Origin: Erythrobacter sp. YJ-T3-07
GTDB lineage: Bacteria; Pseudomonadota; Alphaproteobacteria; Sphingomonadales; Sphingomonadaceae
Direction of reading: 5' to 3'
DNA: 64,000 nucleotides
Assembly (NCBI RefSeq): GCF_015999305.1
Contig: NZ_JAEAGP010000001.1
Location: forward strand, 2,941,001 to 3,005,000
The notes below the pieces were generated by a model. It had not been told where the DNA came from. It did no database searches and saw only the letters and a program-made list of their open reading frames with translations. Positions 50,248-59,528 of the stretch are shown here, piece by piece. Numbering within the stretch: position 1 is the first letter of the stretch; every line of letters begins with the position of its first letter. The position numbers and the translations under genes were made by a program.

Positions 50248-50861
50248 CAGCGACCTCTCCTCAGAACGATATACAGCGCGCCCTCACCCCCGTGACGGCG
50301 GTGTGCGGAGCGCACGGCGGCGATCGAGCCGCCATGTTCGCTCGCGGCAAGCCAGTCGAGGATCTTGGCGCGGATCGCGCCGCGCCGCTCGCCCCGGTCG
50401 GCGGCGTCCCCGCCGCGCGGCTTGCCGGTCACCACCAGCACGGTGCGCGCGTCCATGCTGCGCGCCTGCGCCATCCCGTCCATCAGCCGGTCATAGGCCC
50501 GCTCCAGCCCGTGGCCGTGAAGGTCCAGGCTGACATCGGGCGCGATCTCGCCCGCCTTCAGGCGGCGGTCCCAGTGCGAATCCAATCCAGACTGGGTGGC
50601 AGGGCGGGAAAGCCCTCCCCCGCGCGGGGGAGGGTTGGGAGGGGGCGTTCTGCGGGTTGGGGGCGCCCCCCCCCCACCCCCGGCCCCTCCCCCACGGGGA
50701 GGGGAGGAGTTCGGCGGCACGTGCGTTGGAGGCGCTTCGACTTCGGGCTTCGAGCGCTTTGCGTTCGATGTCACTCCAGCATGCAAGGGCTTCACACTCG
50801 CCGCCAGCGCCGCCCAGGCAGCCGCCTCTTCGGCAGACAATCCGCGCGGCGCGTGTCTCAT
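50247..50861 (-). CDS. Smr-domain protein with repeat-encoded linker
   Basis: A 204-residue protein. An N-terminal part (MRHAPRGLSAEEAAAWAAL) is followed by a Pro/Gly-rich linker (about 52-84), which is coded by a palindromic repeat, and a C-terminal Smr domain with DLHGHGLERAYDRLM and TVLVVTGKPRGG. Smr domains nick DNA or RNA. The role of this one is unknown. Its start overlaps the mltA stop (ATGA) and it is coupled to the next gene by TGATG. Confidence 0.88.
   Translation of the reverse strand: MRHAPRGLSAEEAAAWAALAASVKPLHAGVTSNAKRSKPEVEAPPTHVPPNSSPPRGGGAGGGGGAPPTRRTPPPNPPPRGGGLSRPATQSGLDSHWDRRLKAGEIAPDVSLDLHGHGLERAYDRLMDGMAQARSMDARTVLVVTGKPRGGDAADRGERRGAIRAKILDWLAASEHGGSIAAVRSAHRRHGGEGALYIVLRRGR
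50612..50707 (-). repeat. Palindromic repeat inside the smr coding region
   Basis: Two inverted modules, CCCTCCCCCG/CGGGGGAGGG (50613-50634) and CCCCTCCCC/GGGGAGGGG near 50684-50704, flank a G/C-rich centre. Translated on the minus strand they give SPPRGGGAGGGGGAPPT and TPPPNPPPRGGGL. The frame is kept through the whole element, so it is an in-frame insertion in a gene. Confidence 0.85.
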
Positions 50862-52045
50862 CGCCCGGTCAGGCGTGCGACGGTCCCCTTGGGCAGGAGC
50901 ACCAGCGCGGTGCCGCGTGCGCTCATCCCGCCGGCGATCTCGCGTGCGTCGCCGCCATTGCCCCAGAAGGTGTCGAACCGGTTGGGTCCCTTGATCGCGC
51001 CGCCGGTATCCTGCGCCACCCACATGCCCGAGGCGACCGGGCGGTCCATCTCCAGCACCACGGGCGCGCCATAGGGTACGAAACGCGGATCGACCGCGAC
51101 GCTGTTCTGCCGCGTAACCGGCACGTTCAGCGAGCCGAGCGGGCCGGAGGTGTCGAGCTCACGGAAGAAGATCCAGCTCTCGTTCTCGCGCATCAGCGCG
51201 CGGCCTTCCTCCGGGTTGTCGCGGATATACTGGACGATGCCCTGCATCGACCCGGGGTACTGGCCCGGCCCGTCGCCCAGCAGCCCGCGCTCGCGCATCA
51301 AGCCGCCGATCCCGGTATAGCCGCGCCCGTTCTGCCCCGCATAGCCGATCCGCATCCGGCTGCCGTCGGGCAGGCGCAGCAGGCCCGAACCCTGGATCTG
51401 GAGGAAGAACATCTCGACCGGATCGGCCGCCCACGCGATTTCGAGGCCGCGCCCGGCAAGCGCGCCATCCTCTATCTCTGCGCGGGTGTAGTAGGGGACG
51501 AAAGCGCCAGTATCGTCATAGCGGCCAAGCGGCGGGCGCCCCTCGCGCTCGCTTTCGGGCATATCGGCGGGCCATGCGCGCACGAGGTCTTCGGGCAGGC
51601 GGTAGACGGGCACATCGTAGCCTGCGCGGCGTGTGCGGCTGCCGAGGATCTCGGGCTCGAAATAGCCGGTCGCAAAGGCCGCGCCGTCGCCGATCCGGGC
51701 GGTTTCGAAATAGGTTTCGAAGAAGGTCAGAGCGTCGCCATCCCACCGCAGCGCGGCAGTGCAGACCGGCAGCCAGTCCTCGGGCCGTGTCAGGCCGCTC
51801 GCGTCGGCCTTCTCGGACGGCCAGTTGCAGCTGGAGCGGAATGCGGTGAGCGCGGCGGAGGCATCGGCTACGTCGAGGCGGAGCGAGCGGAATGCAGGCC
51901 CCGGCGCGACTCCGGCAGCCACCGCGCTCTCGAAAGCGGGCGGCGCGGGCTTGTCGATCGGCGGGAAAGGCGGTTTGTCGGCACCCGGGCCGACACAGCT
52001 CGAGAGAGCGACCAGCGCCGCGAGCGGCCATATCCACTTGAACAT
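50858..52045 (-). CDS. mltA: Membrane-bound lytic murein transglycosylase A
   Basis: Cleaves peptidoglycan strands to 1,6-anhydro-muropeptides. The protein has 395 residues: a lipoprotein-like signal (ALVALSSCVGPGA), the MltA domain (YYTRAEIEDGALAGRGLEIA, FFLQIQGSGLLRLPDG) and a C-terminal 3D domain whose three aspartates include AQDTGGAIKGPNRFD. The catalytic Asp is expected in that last region. It is the first gene of a run with smr and the ferric-reductase-like gene, and follows the Tim44-like gene by 74 nt. Confidence 0.95.
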   Translation of the reverse strand: MFKWIWPLAALVALSSCVGPGADKPPFPPIDKPAPPAFESAVAAGVAPGPAFRSLRLDVADASAALTAFRSSCNWPSEKADASGLTRPEDWLPVCTAALRWDGDALTFFETYFETARIGDGAAFATGYFEPEILGSRTRRAGYDVPVYRLPEDLVRAWPADMPESEREGRPPLGRYDDTGAFVPYYTRAEIEDGALAGRGLEIAWAADPVEMFFLQIQGSGLLRLPDGSRMRIGYAGQNGRGYTGIGGLMRERGLLGDGPGQYPGSMQGIVQYIRDNPEEGRALMRENESWIFFRELDTSGPLGSLNVPVTRQNSVAVDPRFVPYGAPVVLEMDRPVASGMWVAQDTGGAIKGPNRFDTFWGNGGDAREIAGGMSARGTALVLLPKGTVARLTGR

Positions 52046-52119
52046 CGCGCTCTCCCCCGGCGTTATGGATAGGCTCGGCCCGCGCGTGCGGCCCGGGACC
52101 CGAAGTCTCAGCCTTAGCC

Positions 52120-52782
52120 TCAGCCTTCGTCGGTTTCGACCAGCTGCCAGTCCGGCGTGCGCGAGTCGACGCGGCGGGCAAACGTCCAGATGTCGCGGCT
52201 CTCGATCGCATCGTCGAGCGATCCGGCAACCATGTTGCCATCACGGTCGTGGGTGACGGCTGCGATATCGGCGACGAAGCGCACGGTGATGCGTGCTTCC
52301 TTGCGCTCCAGCTCGGCATCGCGGATGGTCGCGTCCTCGATCCGGATCAGGCGATTTTCCATCGTCTCGCCCGCTTCCTCGCGCGCGTCGATCGCCTGGG
52401 CGAAGCCCTGATAGACCGACTCGTCGCACAGATCGCGCAGGGTTTCCTTGTCGCCCTTCCAGTAGGCTTCCAGGATCATGCCATAGGCACCCTTGGCCCC
52501 TTCGAGGAAGCTGGTGATGTCGAACCCGCGATCCGCCGCGATGATCGACTGCACGCCGCGTTCCACCACCGGCAGCACATCGGGCTTGGCTTCCTGTTCG
52601 GTAACCACGCGCGGCGGAGCCTGCGTGGTCTGCGGTGCGGCTGCCAGTCCCGCCTTGTCCTTCGCATCGAAGCGATGGGGCACGGGCTCTTCCTCATGCT
52701 CGGCCCGGCGACCGAGAACCGAATAGAGCCGCAGCCCCAGAAAGACTGCGATCATGGCGAGAATGACGATTTCGTAGATCAC
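52120..52782 (-). CDS. Tim44/TimA family membrane-associated protein
   Basis: A 220-residue protein with an N-terminal membrane anchor (YEIVILAMIAVFLGLRLYS), a Pro/Gln linker and a Tim44-like domain (FLEGAKGAYGMILEAYWKGD, LCDESVYQGFAQAI, RDIWTFARRV). Tim44 is the mitochondrial import adaptor; alphaproteobacterial relatives lie beside secB and mltA as here, and an envelope adaptor role is inferred. It is divergent from secB with a 257-bp intergenic region that shows no other gene. Confidence 0.9.
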   Translation of the reverse strand: MIYEIVILAMIAVFLGLRLYSVLGRRAEHEEEPVPHRFDAKDKAGLAAAPQTTQAPPRVVTEQEAKPDVLPVVERGVQSIIAADRGFDITSFLEGAKGAYGMILEAYWKGDKETLRDLCDESVYQGFAQAIDAREEAGETMENRLIRIEDATIRDAELERKEARITVRFVADIAAVTHDRDGNMVAGSLDDAIESRDIWTFARRVDSRTPDWQLVETDEG

Positions 52783-53039
52783 TGAATGGGGTACCTGATC
52801 CTGCGGACATTTGGGGCCGCCCGTAAAGCCGAACGAGCCCTGTATTCGTGTAATGGGGCTTCAATCCCACACATAGGGCGCGATATCAAATGCACAACGG
52901 CTGCCTAAGTATCCCGCTGCGGCGGTTCGTGCCCGTTGCGGGGCGGGAATGCGGCTGCTAGGCGGCGTGTCACCGACCACGCGGGCGCAAGCTCAAGCTG
53001 CCGCCCGGGTATCCCAACCTTTCGAAAGAGTGCTCTTCC

Positions 53040-53567
53040 ATGGCCGACGAAGGCGACGTTCTGACCGATTTCAACACCCCGTCCAGCGGCAATGGTGCGG
53101 ACAACCGCCCGACCGCGGGCTTCATCACGCAGTACATCAAGGATCTCTCGGTCGAGAATCCGAACTCTCCGGCCAGCTTCCAGTGGCAGGACGCGCCGCA
53201 GATCGACCTGCAGTTCAACATCGGCGCGAACCCGGTGAACGACGAGATCAGCGAAGTCGAACTGAAGATCAACGCGACCGCCAATTGCGAAAACGGGCAG
53301 CTCTACGTGATCGAGCTGGTCTATGCCGGCCTCGTCGGCGTGCGCAACATGCCCGAAGACCAGATGCACATGTTCCTGTTCGCAGAAGCGCCGCGCATCC
53401 TGTTTCCCTTCGCCCGCCGTGTGGTTGCCGATGCGACCCGCGATCTGGGCTTCCAGCCGCTGATGGTCGATCCGATCGACTTCAACGGGCTGTACCTGCA
53501 GCGCCTTCAGGAACGGCAGGCGGAAGACGCCGCTGCGGGCGGCGCGGCACCGGGCGGCAACGCCTGA
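53040..53567 (+). CDS. secB: Protein-export chaperone
   Basis: Tetrameric cytoplasmic chaperone that keeps preproteins unfolded and hands them to SecA. The protein has 175 residues. FITQYIKDLSVENPNSPASF and YAGLVGVRNM and FPFARRVVADATRDLGFQPL are the family signatures. The C-terminal tail is Ala/Gly-rich and lacks an obvious zinc-binding role. The ATG follows CGAAAGAGTGC. It is followed by murJ after 38 nt. Confidence 0.97.
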   Translation: MADEGDVLTDFNTPSSGNGADNRPTAGFITQYIKDLSVENPNSPASFQWQDAPQIDLQFNIGANPVNDEISEVELKINATANCENGQLYVIELVYAGLVGVRNMPEDQMHMFLFAEAPRILFPFARRVVADATRDLGFQPLMVDPIDFNGLYLQRLQERQAEDAAAGGAAPGGNA

Positions 53568-53605
53568 CCACCGCCCGGCAGGGAGGTCAGTAGGGAGGCG
53601 GGCGG

Positions 53606-55225
53606 ATGAGCCTGCTCAGGAATGTCGGCACGATCGGCGGGCTAACGCTGGTCAGCCGCTTTGCCGGGCTCGCGCGGGAGATGATCTTCTCCCGCGTGCT
53701 CGGCGCCAATGCCGTTACCGATGCCTGGTTTCAGGCGTTCATCATCCCCAACGTCTTCCGCCGCATGTTTGCGGAAGGGGCGTTTTCGGCCGCCTTCGTG
53801 CCGATGTTCTCCAAGCGATTGCATGGAGAGGGCGGGATCGAGGAAGCGCGCAGCTTCTCCAATGATGTGCTGAGCGTGTTCCTGCCGGTGCTGATCGCGG
53901 TCTGCGCGGTCATGATGCTGGCGATGCCGCTGGTCATTCGCCTGCTCGGCGATGGCGATTCCTCTCCCGCAGACTTCGCGATGGAAGTCGACTTCGCGCG
54001 GATCATGTTCCCCTATATCGCGCTGGTCAGCATGGTGACGCTGTTCACCGGGATGCTCAATTCGGTCAGCCGTTTTGCGCCCGGGGCAAGCTTTCCGATC
54101 ATCCTCAACCTGGTGCTGATCGCCAACCTGCTGATCGGCGATCATGCCATCTCGCAATGGGGCTGGACCACGCGCCAGGTCGGCTACACCCAGGCCTGGG
54201 CGGTGACGGTGGGCGGTGCGATCCAGCTCGCGTGGCTCTATTACTGGACCCGAGTGGAAGGGTTTCGGCCCAGGCTGCTGTGGCCGCGCATCACGCCCGA
54301 GGTGAAGCGGCTGTCGATCATCGCGTTTCCCGCAGCGATCGGCGGCGGTGCGTACCAGATCAACACGCTGGTCCAGCTCTACTTCCTCAACCAGCTCGAC
54401 AGCGGCTCGATCAGCTACATGAATTACGCCGACCGGCTGAACCAGCTGCCGCTGGGGATCATCGGCATCGCCCTTTCGACCGCGATCCTCCCAACGCTTT
54501 CGAAGTTCGTCGGCGCGAAGAACCGGGCGGGGACCGATCGCATCCAGTCCGATGCGATCGAGCTCGCCATGCTGCTGACGATCCCCGCAGCCGTCGCCCT
54601 CGCCATCTGTGCCGAACCCTTCGTCACGATGATCTTCCAGGGCGGCCGCTTCAGCCTCGAACAGGCGGCGCTGACGGGCAATGTGCTCGCCGCACTGGTC
54701 CTCGGCCTGCCCGCCTATGTGCTGGTGAAGGTGCTGGTGCCCAACTTCTACGCCCGGTCGGACACGCGCACACCGGTCTATGCCGCGTTCATCTCGCTGG
54801 TCGTGTTCGCGACGATCAACGTCGCGACGATCGGACGGTTCGGCGTGGTCGGAGTCGCCTTTGCGAGCGTGGTCGGCGCATGGATCAATGTCGGCTACCT
54901 CTATGCCGTGCTGGTCCGGCGCGACTATTACCGCATCCCTTTGAAGCTGGTCGGACGGATCGCGCGCCAGCTGGTTGCCGCCGCGGCGATGGGCGCTGCC
55001 CTGTGGTTTGCGCGCGACCTGCTGACCGGGTGGTACGATGCGGGCCTGTTCGCGCGGGCGGGCGCGCTCGCCGCGCTCGTTATCTGCGCGGGCGCTGTCT
55101 ATTTCGGGATCGCCTTTGCGATCGGCGCGATCGACCGCCAGCGCATCACCGCGCTGACCCGCAAGACCCCGGTGCCCGAGAGCGACGAGTCCGCGACCGC
55201 CGAACCGCGCGATCTTGCCCCCTAG
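53606..55225 (+). CDS. murJ: Lipid II flippase
   Basis: Fourteen-span MOP-family exporter that moves lipid II across the inner membrane for peptidoglycan synthesis. The protein has 539 residues, starting MSLLRNVGTIGGLTLVSRFA. Typical regions are REMIFSRVLGANAVTDAWFQ and PNVFRRMFAEGAFSAAFVP. GGAGG lies 7 nt before the ATG. The C-terminus is hydrophilic and extended. Confidence 0.97.
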   Translation: MSLLRNVGTIGGLTLVSRFAGLAREMIFSRVLGANAVTDAWFQAFIIPNVFRRMFAEGAFSAAFVPMFSKRLHGEGGIEEARSFSNDVLSVFLPVLIAVCAVMMLAMPLVIRLLGDGDSSPADFAMEVDFARIMFPYIALVSMVTLFTGMLNSVSRFAPGASFPIILNLVLIANLLIGDHAISQWGWTTRQVGYTQAWAVTVGGAIQLAWLYYWTRVEGFRPRLLWPRITPEVKRLSIIAFPAAIGGGAYQINTLVQLYFLNQLDSGSISYMNYADRLNQLPLGIIGIALSTAILPTLSKFVGAKNRAGTDRIQSDAIELAMLLTIPAAVALAICAEPFVTMIFQGGRFSLEQAALTGNVLAALVLGLPAYVLVKVLVPNFYARSDTRTPVYAAFISLVVFATINVATIGRFGVVGVAFASVVGAWINVGYLYAVLVRRDYYRIPLKLVGRIARQLVAAAAMGAALWFARDLLTGWYDAGLFARAGALAALVICAGAVYFGIAFAIGAIDRQRITALTRKTPVPESDESATAEPRDLAP

Positions 55226-55250
55226 CGGGCCTGTGCTATGCCCCGCCGCG

Positions 55251-55340
55251 ATGACTGAGACGCCACTCTTCACCCGTTCGGCCCCGGCGCGCTTCGTGCT
55301 GCGCGGGCGGGCGGCCTGGCGATGGCTCGGACACGCCTGA
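55251..55340 (+). other. Possible Trp-containing leader peptide before trpS
   Basis: ATG at 55251 opens 29 codons to TGA at 55338-55340, including two Trp codons close together near the end (RAAWRWLGHA). Just after it comes the hairpin GCCAGC/GCTGGC with loop CCTCGGC (about 55361-55380), ahead of trpS. This resembles an attenuator leader, but the ORF has no clear ribosome site and trpS is rarely regulated so. Confidence 0.25.
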
Positions 55341-55407
55341 CCCCGGCAACCCGATATCCGCCAGCCCTCGGCGCTGGCCCAAATCAGTCTTCTAGGGAGT
55401 ACCCCCA

Positions 55408-56424
55408 ATGCGCGTAGTTTCGGGCATCCAGCCCACCGGCAATCTTCACCTCGGCAATTACCTCGGCGCGATCCGCAACTGGGTGCGGATGCAGGACGAG
55501 ATGGACGCGGACAGCGAATGCCTGTTCTTCCTCGCGGATCTGCATGCGATCTCCATGGCACACGAGCCGGCGGAACTGCGCCGCGCCACGCTGGAAATGG
55601 CCGCCGCGCTGGTCGCCTGCGGGATCGATCCCGATCGCTCGATCCTGTTCAACCAGGCGCAGGTGCCCCAGCACGCAGAGCTGCAATGGCTGCTCAACGG
55701 CACCGCCCGGATGGGCTGGCTGAACCGGATGACGCAGTGGAAGGACAAGGCGGGCAAGAACCGCGAAGGCGCGAGCGTGGCGCTGTTCACCTATCCGGTG
55801 CTGCAGGCCGCCGACGTGCTGGTCCACCAGGCGACGCACGTACCCGTCGGCGACGACCAGAAGCAGCACCTGGAGCTGGCACGCGACATCGCGCAGAAGT
55901 TCAACAACGACTTCTGCACCGAAGACGCCCCGCTGTTCACCCTGCCCGAACCGATCACGCCGCCCGACGCGGCGCGGATCATGAGCCTGCGCGACGGCAG
56001 CAAGAAGATGTCCAAGTCGGACCCTTCGGACATGAGCCGGATCAACCTGTCCGACGATCCGGACGAGGTGATGAAGAAGGTCAAGAAGGCCAAGACCGAT
56101 CCCGAGCCGCTGCCTTCCGAGCGCGACGGGCTGGAGGGGCGCGCCGAAGCGCTCAACCTCGTGACCATCTACGCCGCGCTGACCGACCGGAGCGTGGATG
56201 ACGTGCTGGCCGAACATGGCGGGCAGGGCTTCGGCGCGTTCAAGCCGGCGCTGGGCGAGGCGCTGATCGAAACGCTGCGGCCGATCTCGGCACGGTTCAA
56301 CCAGCTGCTCGAAGATCGCGAGGCGCTCGATGCGATCCTCGCACGCGGCGCAGCGAGGGCACGCGACCGCGCCGCTCCTACGCTGGCTGCGACCTACGAG
56401 GCGCTCGGACTCGTCCGGGGCTGA
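55408..56424 (+). CDS. trpS: Tryptophanyl-tRNA synthetase
   Basis: Class I synthetase that charges tRNA-Trp. The protein has 338 residues. The nucleotide motif is GIQPTGNLHLGNYLGA (HIGH-like) and the second class I motif is GSKKMSKSDPSDM. The ATG is preceded by AGGGAGTACC. It follows murJ by 182 nt, and its own promoter is probably in that spacer. Confidence 0.98.
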   Translation: MRVVSGIQPTGNLHLGNYLGAIRNWVRMQDEMDADSECLFFLADLHAISMAHEPAELRRATLEMAAALVACGIDPDRSILFNQAQVPQHAELQWLLNGTARMGWLNRMTQWKDKAGKNREGASVALFTYPVLQAADVLVHQATHVPVGDDQKQHLELARDIAQKFNNDFCTEDAPLFTLPEPITPPDAARIMSLRDGSKKMSKSDPSDMSRINLSDDPDEVMKKVKKAKTDPEPLPSERDGLEGRAEALNLVTIYAALTDRSVDDVLAEHGGQGFGAFKPALGEALIETLRPISARFNQLLEDREALDAILARGAARARDRAAPTLAATYEALGLVRG

Positions 56425-56485
56425 TCGCAAATCGCGCTAAGCCGAGGAAAGTAAAGGACTTCAAGAAGTTAAAGCACCGTTCAGG

Positions 56486-56510
56486 GGAACCTGTCTATCA
56501 GGTGAAGCGT
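56486..56510 (+). promoter_or_regulatory. Possible EcfG-type promoter of the DUF4136 gene
   Basis: GGAAC at 56486-56490, a 17-nt spacer, then CGTAT from 56508. It agrees with the GGAAC-N17-CGTT type apart from the last -10 base. It lies 57 nt before the ATG. Confidence 0.3.
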
Positions 56511-56566
56511 ATTGTCATGCGGGGGGCATCCCCACGGAGCGCCTCCCCTCACCAGGGGCACTAGCC

Positions 56567-57211
56567 ATGATCAAACCACGTTTTCTCGCTGCCGTCGGCG
56601 CGCTGGGCATTCTCGGCGCCGGGCTGACCGCCTGTGCGACCGGCTTCCAGGCCGACGTCTCCCGCTTTCAGGCGCAGCTGCCTGCGCCGCAGGGCCAGAC
56701 CTTCGCCGTGGTCGCGGACGATCCCGCGCTCGCCGGCGGGATCGAATTCGGCCAGTATGCCCAGCTGGTGAGCGGTGAGATGGCCCGGCTGGGCTATGTC
56801 CCCGGCACCCCCGCCAATGCCGACCTGATCGTGCGGTTCGACTATGACGTCGATAATGGCCGCGAACGGGTCCGCTCGACCGGGGGTGCTTTCCGCGATC
56901 CCTTCTACAATCCCTGGTACCGCTATCGCCCGGGTGCCTTCGTCCCGCGCGGCTACTGGGGTTACGGCTACTACGACCCGTGGCTCTCGAGCAGCCGGAT
57001 CGACAGCTACACCGTCTATACCAGCGAGATCGACCTCGATATCGACGACCGTCGGACCGGCCAGCGTCTGTTCGAAGGCACAGCCAAGGCCGTTTCGCCC
57101 AGCGACAACCTGCAATATCTGGTGCCTAACCTGGTCGACGCGATGTTCACCGGCTTCCCCGGGAATTCGGGCGAAACCGTGCGCATCTCGATCAAGCCGG
57201 AAGAGCGGTAA
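56567..57211 (+). CDS. DUF4136 domain lipoprotein
   Basis: A 214-residue envelope protein with lipobox GLTACATG, so it is lipid-modified at that Cys. The mature protein has the DUF4136 pattern (TFAVVADDPALAGGIEFGQY, ADLIVRFDYDVDNGRER) and a Tyr/Trp-rich centre (FYNPWYRYRPGAFVPRGYWG). Its function is unknown; some relatives are stress-induced. It may be transcribed with the small secreted protein that follows 17 nt later. Confidence 0.88.
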   Translation: MIKPRFLAAVGALGILGAGLTACATGFQADVSRFQAQLPAPQGQTFAVVADDPALAGGIEFGQYAQLVSGEMARLGYVPGTPANADLIVRFDYDVDNGRERVRSTGGAFRDPFYNPWYRYRPGAFVPRGYWGYGYYDPWLSSSRIDSYTVYTSEIDLDIDDRRTGQRLFEGTAKAVSPSDNLQYLVPNLVDAMFTGFPGNSGETVRISIKPEER

Positions 57212-57228
57212 GGCAACGGTCGGGAGGC

Positions 57229-57657
57229 GTGGTACGGCTATGGAGCTTCGTGGCGATCGCCACTCTCCTCGGCCTTGGCCTGTCGGTCGACGCGCACGCG
57301 TGTCGGATGAACCTGCCGCCCGAGCAGGAACTCGCTCGTGGGTATGAAGCCGGCGCGATCAAGGCCATCGCACTCGTTCGCGTCGAGACCGCGCACTACG
57401 CCAGTGCGGCAAGTCGAGACGCGCACCAGTGGGGTGCACATGGGCGGGTCGTAAGGTCCCTTCTGGGAACGGATTTGCCCGCCGAAATCGAGTTCGGACC
57501 CGGGCTGTGCGTCGGGCGCCGTGCGCCAGAGCCCAAGCCGGGCGATGCGTGGGTGGTTTATTTGTGGATCGATCATACTGGCCAGTATGTATCCTGGCTC
57601 GCCTTGACGCTGGACGAAGCGCGCGAGTTCGATCCCGTTCTAAACGGTCGCCTCTAG
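57229..57657 (+). CDS. Small exported protein of unknown function
   Basis: A 142-residue protein. The signal peptide (LWSFVAIATLLGLGLSVDAHA) is followed by CRMNLPPEQELARGYEAG and a later Cys in GPGLCVGRRAPEP, probably a disulfide pair. YLWIDHTGQYVSWLALTLDEA lies near the C-terminus. GTG 57229 is the start used, one base after GGGAGG; that is closer than usual, and a later GTG at 57250 is possible. The family is not recognised. It is convergent with dut. Confidence 0.65.
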   Translation: MVRLWSFVAIATLLGLGLSVDAHACRMNLPPEQELARGYEAGAIKAIALVRVETAHYASAASRDAHQWGAHGRVVRSLLGTDLPAEIEFGPGLCVGRRAPEPKPGDAWVVYLWIDHTGQYVSWLALTLDEAREFDPVLNGRL

Positions 57658-57679
57658 CGTCCTGTCACAGCGCACGTTT

Positions 57680-58138
57680 CTACAGCTTGGCGTGCCCACC
57701 GGTCGAGCCGAAGCCGCCTGCCCCGCGCTGCGTCTCATCCAGATCGTCGACCTCGGTAAAGGCCGCACGGGTGACGGGGGCGAGCACCAGCTGCGCCACG
57801 CGGTCGCCGCGCCGGATCGCAAAGCTCTCGTCGCCGTGGTTGATCAGCAGCACCTTGAGCTCGCCGCGATAGTCCGAATCGATCGTGCCCGGCGCATTGG
57901 GCACGGAGATGCCGTGCTTGAATGCGAGGCCGGAACGCGGACGCACCTGAATCTCGTACCCCTTCGGAATCGCCACCGCGAAGCCCGTAGCGACGGCATG
58001 GCGCGCACCGGGAGCGAGATCGACATCCTCCGCCGCGCACACATCCATCCCCGCCGCGCCATCGGTGGCGTAGACGGGCAGCGGCAGGCCTTCGCCATGC
58101 GCGAGGCGTTTGATCGCCACGCCGACCGTATCAGTCAT
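57680..58138 (-). CDS. dut: dUTP diphosphatase
   Basis: Hydrolyses dUTP to dUMP and pyrophosphate, keeping uracil out of DNA and supplying dTMP synthesis. About 152 residues in a trimeric beta-fold. The motifs are [52 protein letters not shown] and a C-terminal [10 protein letters not shown] that closes over the active site. Of three consecutive ATGs, the third (58138) sits 6 nt from GGAGA. The start overlaps the end of coaBC. Confidence 0.96.
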   Translation of the reverse strand: MTDTVGVAIKRLAHGEGLPLPVYATDGAAGMDVCAAEDVDLAPGARHAVATGFAVAIPKGYEIQVRPRSGLAFKHGISVPNAPGTIDSDYRGELKVLLINHGDESFAIRRGDRVAQLVLAPVTRAAFTEVDDLDETQRGAGGFGSTGGHAKL

Positions 58139-59528
58139 CATCATTCTCCAGCGCCAGCGCGATCCGTTCGACCAGCCGCATGGCGACCTCTTCCTTGGGC
58201 ATTTGCGGCCAGTCCTCGACGCCGTCTCCGGTGACGAGGTGGATGGTGTTGTGCGCCCCGCCCATCACGCTCTGGCCCACGCCGCCGGACACATCGTTGG
58301 CGATAATCCAGTCGGCCTTCTTGCGCGCACGCTTGGCCTGCGCGTTCTCGACCACATCGTCGGTCTCCGCAGCGAAGCCGATCAGCAGGCCGGGGCGGGC
58401 GTCCGAAGCGCCCAGCGTGGCGAGGATATCGGGATTCTCCGCCAGCTCCAGCGCGGGCGGAGCGTCGCCCCGCTTCTTCATCTTGCTCTCGGCGACATCG
58501 CGCGTGCGCCAGTCGGCGACGGCAGCGGCCATGATCGCGATGTCTGCGGGCAGGCTTTCGCGTACCGCAGCGGCCATGTCGCGCGCGGTCTGCACGTCGA
58601 CGCGGGTGACACCGGGGGGCGTCGTCAGCTCCACCGGCCCCGCGACCAGCGTCACCCGCGCACCTGCCGCAGCGGCAGCGGCAGCAATGGCGAAGCCCTG
58701 CTTCCCGCTGGAACGGTTGGCGATGTAGCGGACCGGATCGATCGGCTCATGAGTCGGCCCGGCGGTCACCAGCACATGACGGCCCGCCAGCGGTGCCCCG
58801 TCGAAATGGTAGAGAGCGCCGCGATCCTCTTCTGCCGCAGCCCCAGCCGCGCCGCCCTTCTCTGCCAGCAGCGTGTCCGGCTGCGGCGACGCCTTGCGCC
58901 CCCCGCGCGGAATCAGCGATGCGATCAGTCCGCCGAGGCCGCCCTGCGATTCGCGCTCGCGCGTCTCGGTGCCGGTATCCTGCCCCGCCCAGCTGGCGAT
59001 CGCATTCCAGATCGCGGGCGGTTCGGGCAGACGCCCTGCGCCGTATTCGCCGCAGGCCATCGGCCCCTCGTCGGGATCGAGCACGATCACGCCCGCCTCT
59101 CGCAGCCGCGCGACATTGGCCTGCACCGCGGCGTGGCTCCACATGCGCACGTTCATCGCGGGCACCGCCATCACCGGCTTGTCCGTCGCCAGCAGCAGGG
59201 TGGTTGCCAGATCGTCCGCAATACCCGCCGCCATCTTGGCCAGCATGTTGGCGGTCGCGGGGCAGACCACCACCAGATCCGCCTCGCGGCTGAGCTGGAT
59301 ATGGCCCATCTCGACTTCGTTCTTCAGGTCCCACAAAGTGGTGTGGACGGGATTTTCGCTGAGCGCGGCCAGCGTCATCGGGGTGACGAAATGCGCACCG
59401 CCCTCGGTCAGCACGCAGGTGACGCTGCCGCCGTTCTTGCGGATCAGGCGGATCAGCTCGCACGACTTGTAGGCCGCGATCCCGCCGCCGATCACCAGCA
59501 GCACCTTGATGCCGCTCGGGCTCGCCAT
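58131..59528 (-). CDS. coaBC: Bifunctional phosphopantothenoylcysteine decarboxylase/phosphopantothenate-cysteine ligase
   Basis: Makes 4'-phosphopantetheine for coenzyme A: CoaB adds cysteine to phosphopantothenate and CoaC decarboxylates the product with FMN. The protein has 465 residues. CoaC motifs: [19 protein letters not shown] and [19 protein letters not shown]. CoaB motifs: [20 protein letters not shown] and [13 protein letters not shown] Gly/Ser/Glu-rich stretch of about 50 residues separates the halves ([20 protein letters not shown] within it), longer than usual. The ATG overlaps the ubiB stop (TGATG). Confidence 0.97.
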   Translation of the reverse strand: MASPSGIKVLLVIGGGIAAYKSCELIRLIRKNGGSVTCVLTEGGAHFVTPMTLAALSENPVHTTLWDLKNEVEMGHIQLSREADLVVVCPATANMLAKMAAGIADDLATTLLLATDKPVMAVPAMNVRMWSHAAVQANVARLREAGVIVLDPDEGPMACGEYGAGRLPEPPAIWNAIASWAGQDTGTETRERESQGGLGGLIASLIPRGGRKASPQPDTLLAEKGGAAGAAAEEDRGALYHFDGAPLAGRHVLVTAGPTHEPIDPVRYIANRSSGKQGFAIAAAAAAAGARVTLVAGPVELTTPPGVTRVDVQTARDMAAAVRESLPADIAIMAAAVADWRTRDVAESKMKKRGDAPPALELAENPDILATLGASDARPGLLIGFAAETDDVVENAQAKRARKKADWIIANDVSGGVGQSVMGGAHNTIHLVTGDGVEDWPQMPKEEVAMRLVERIALALENDDD

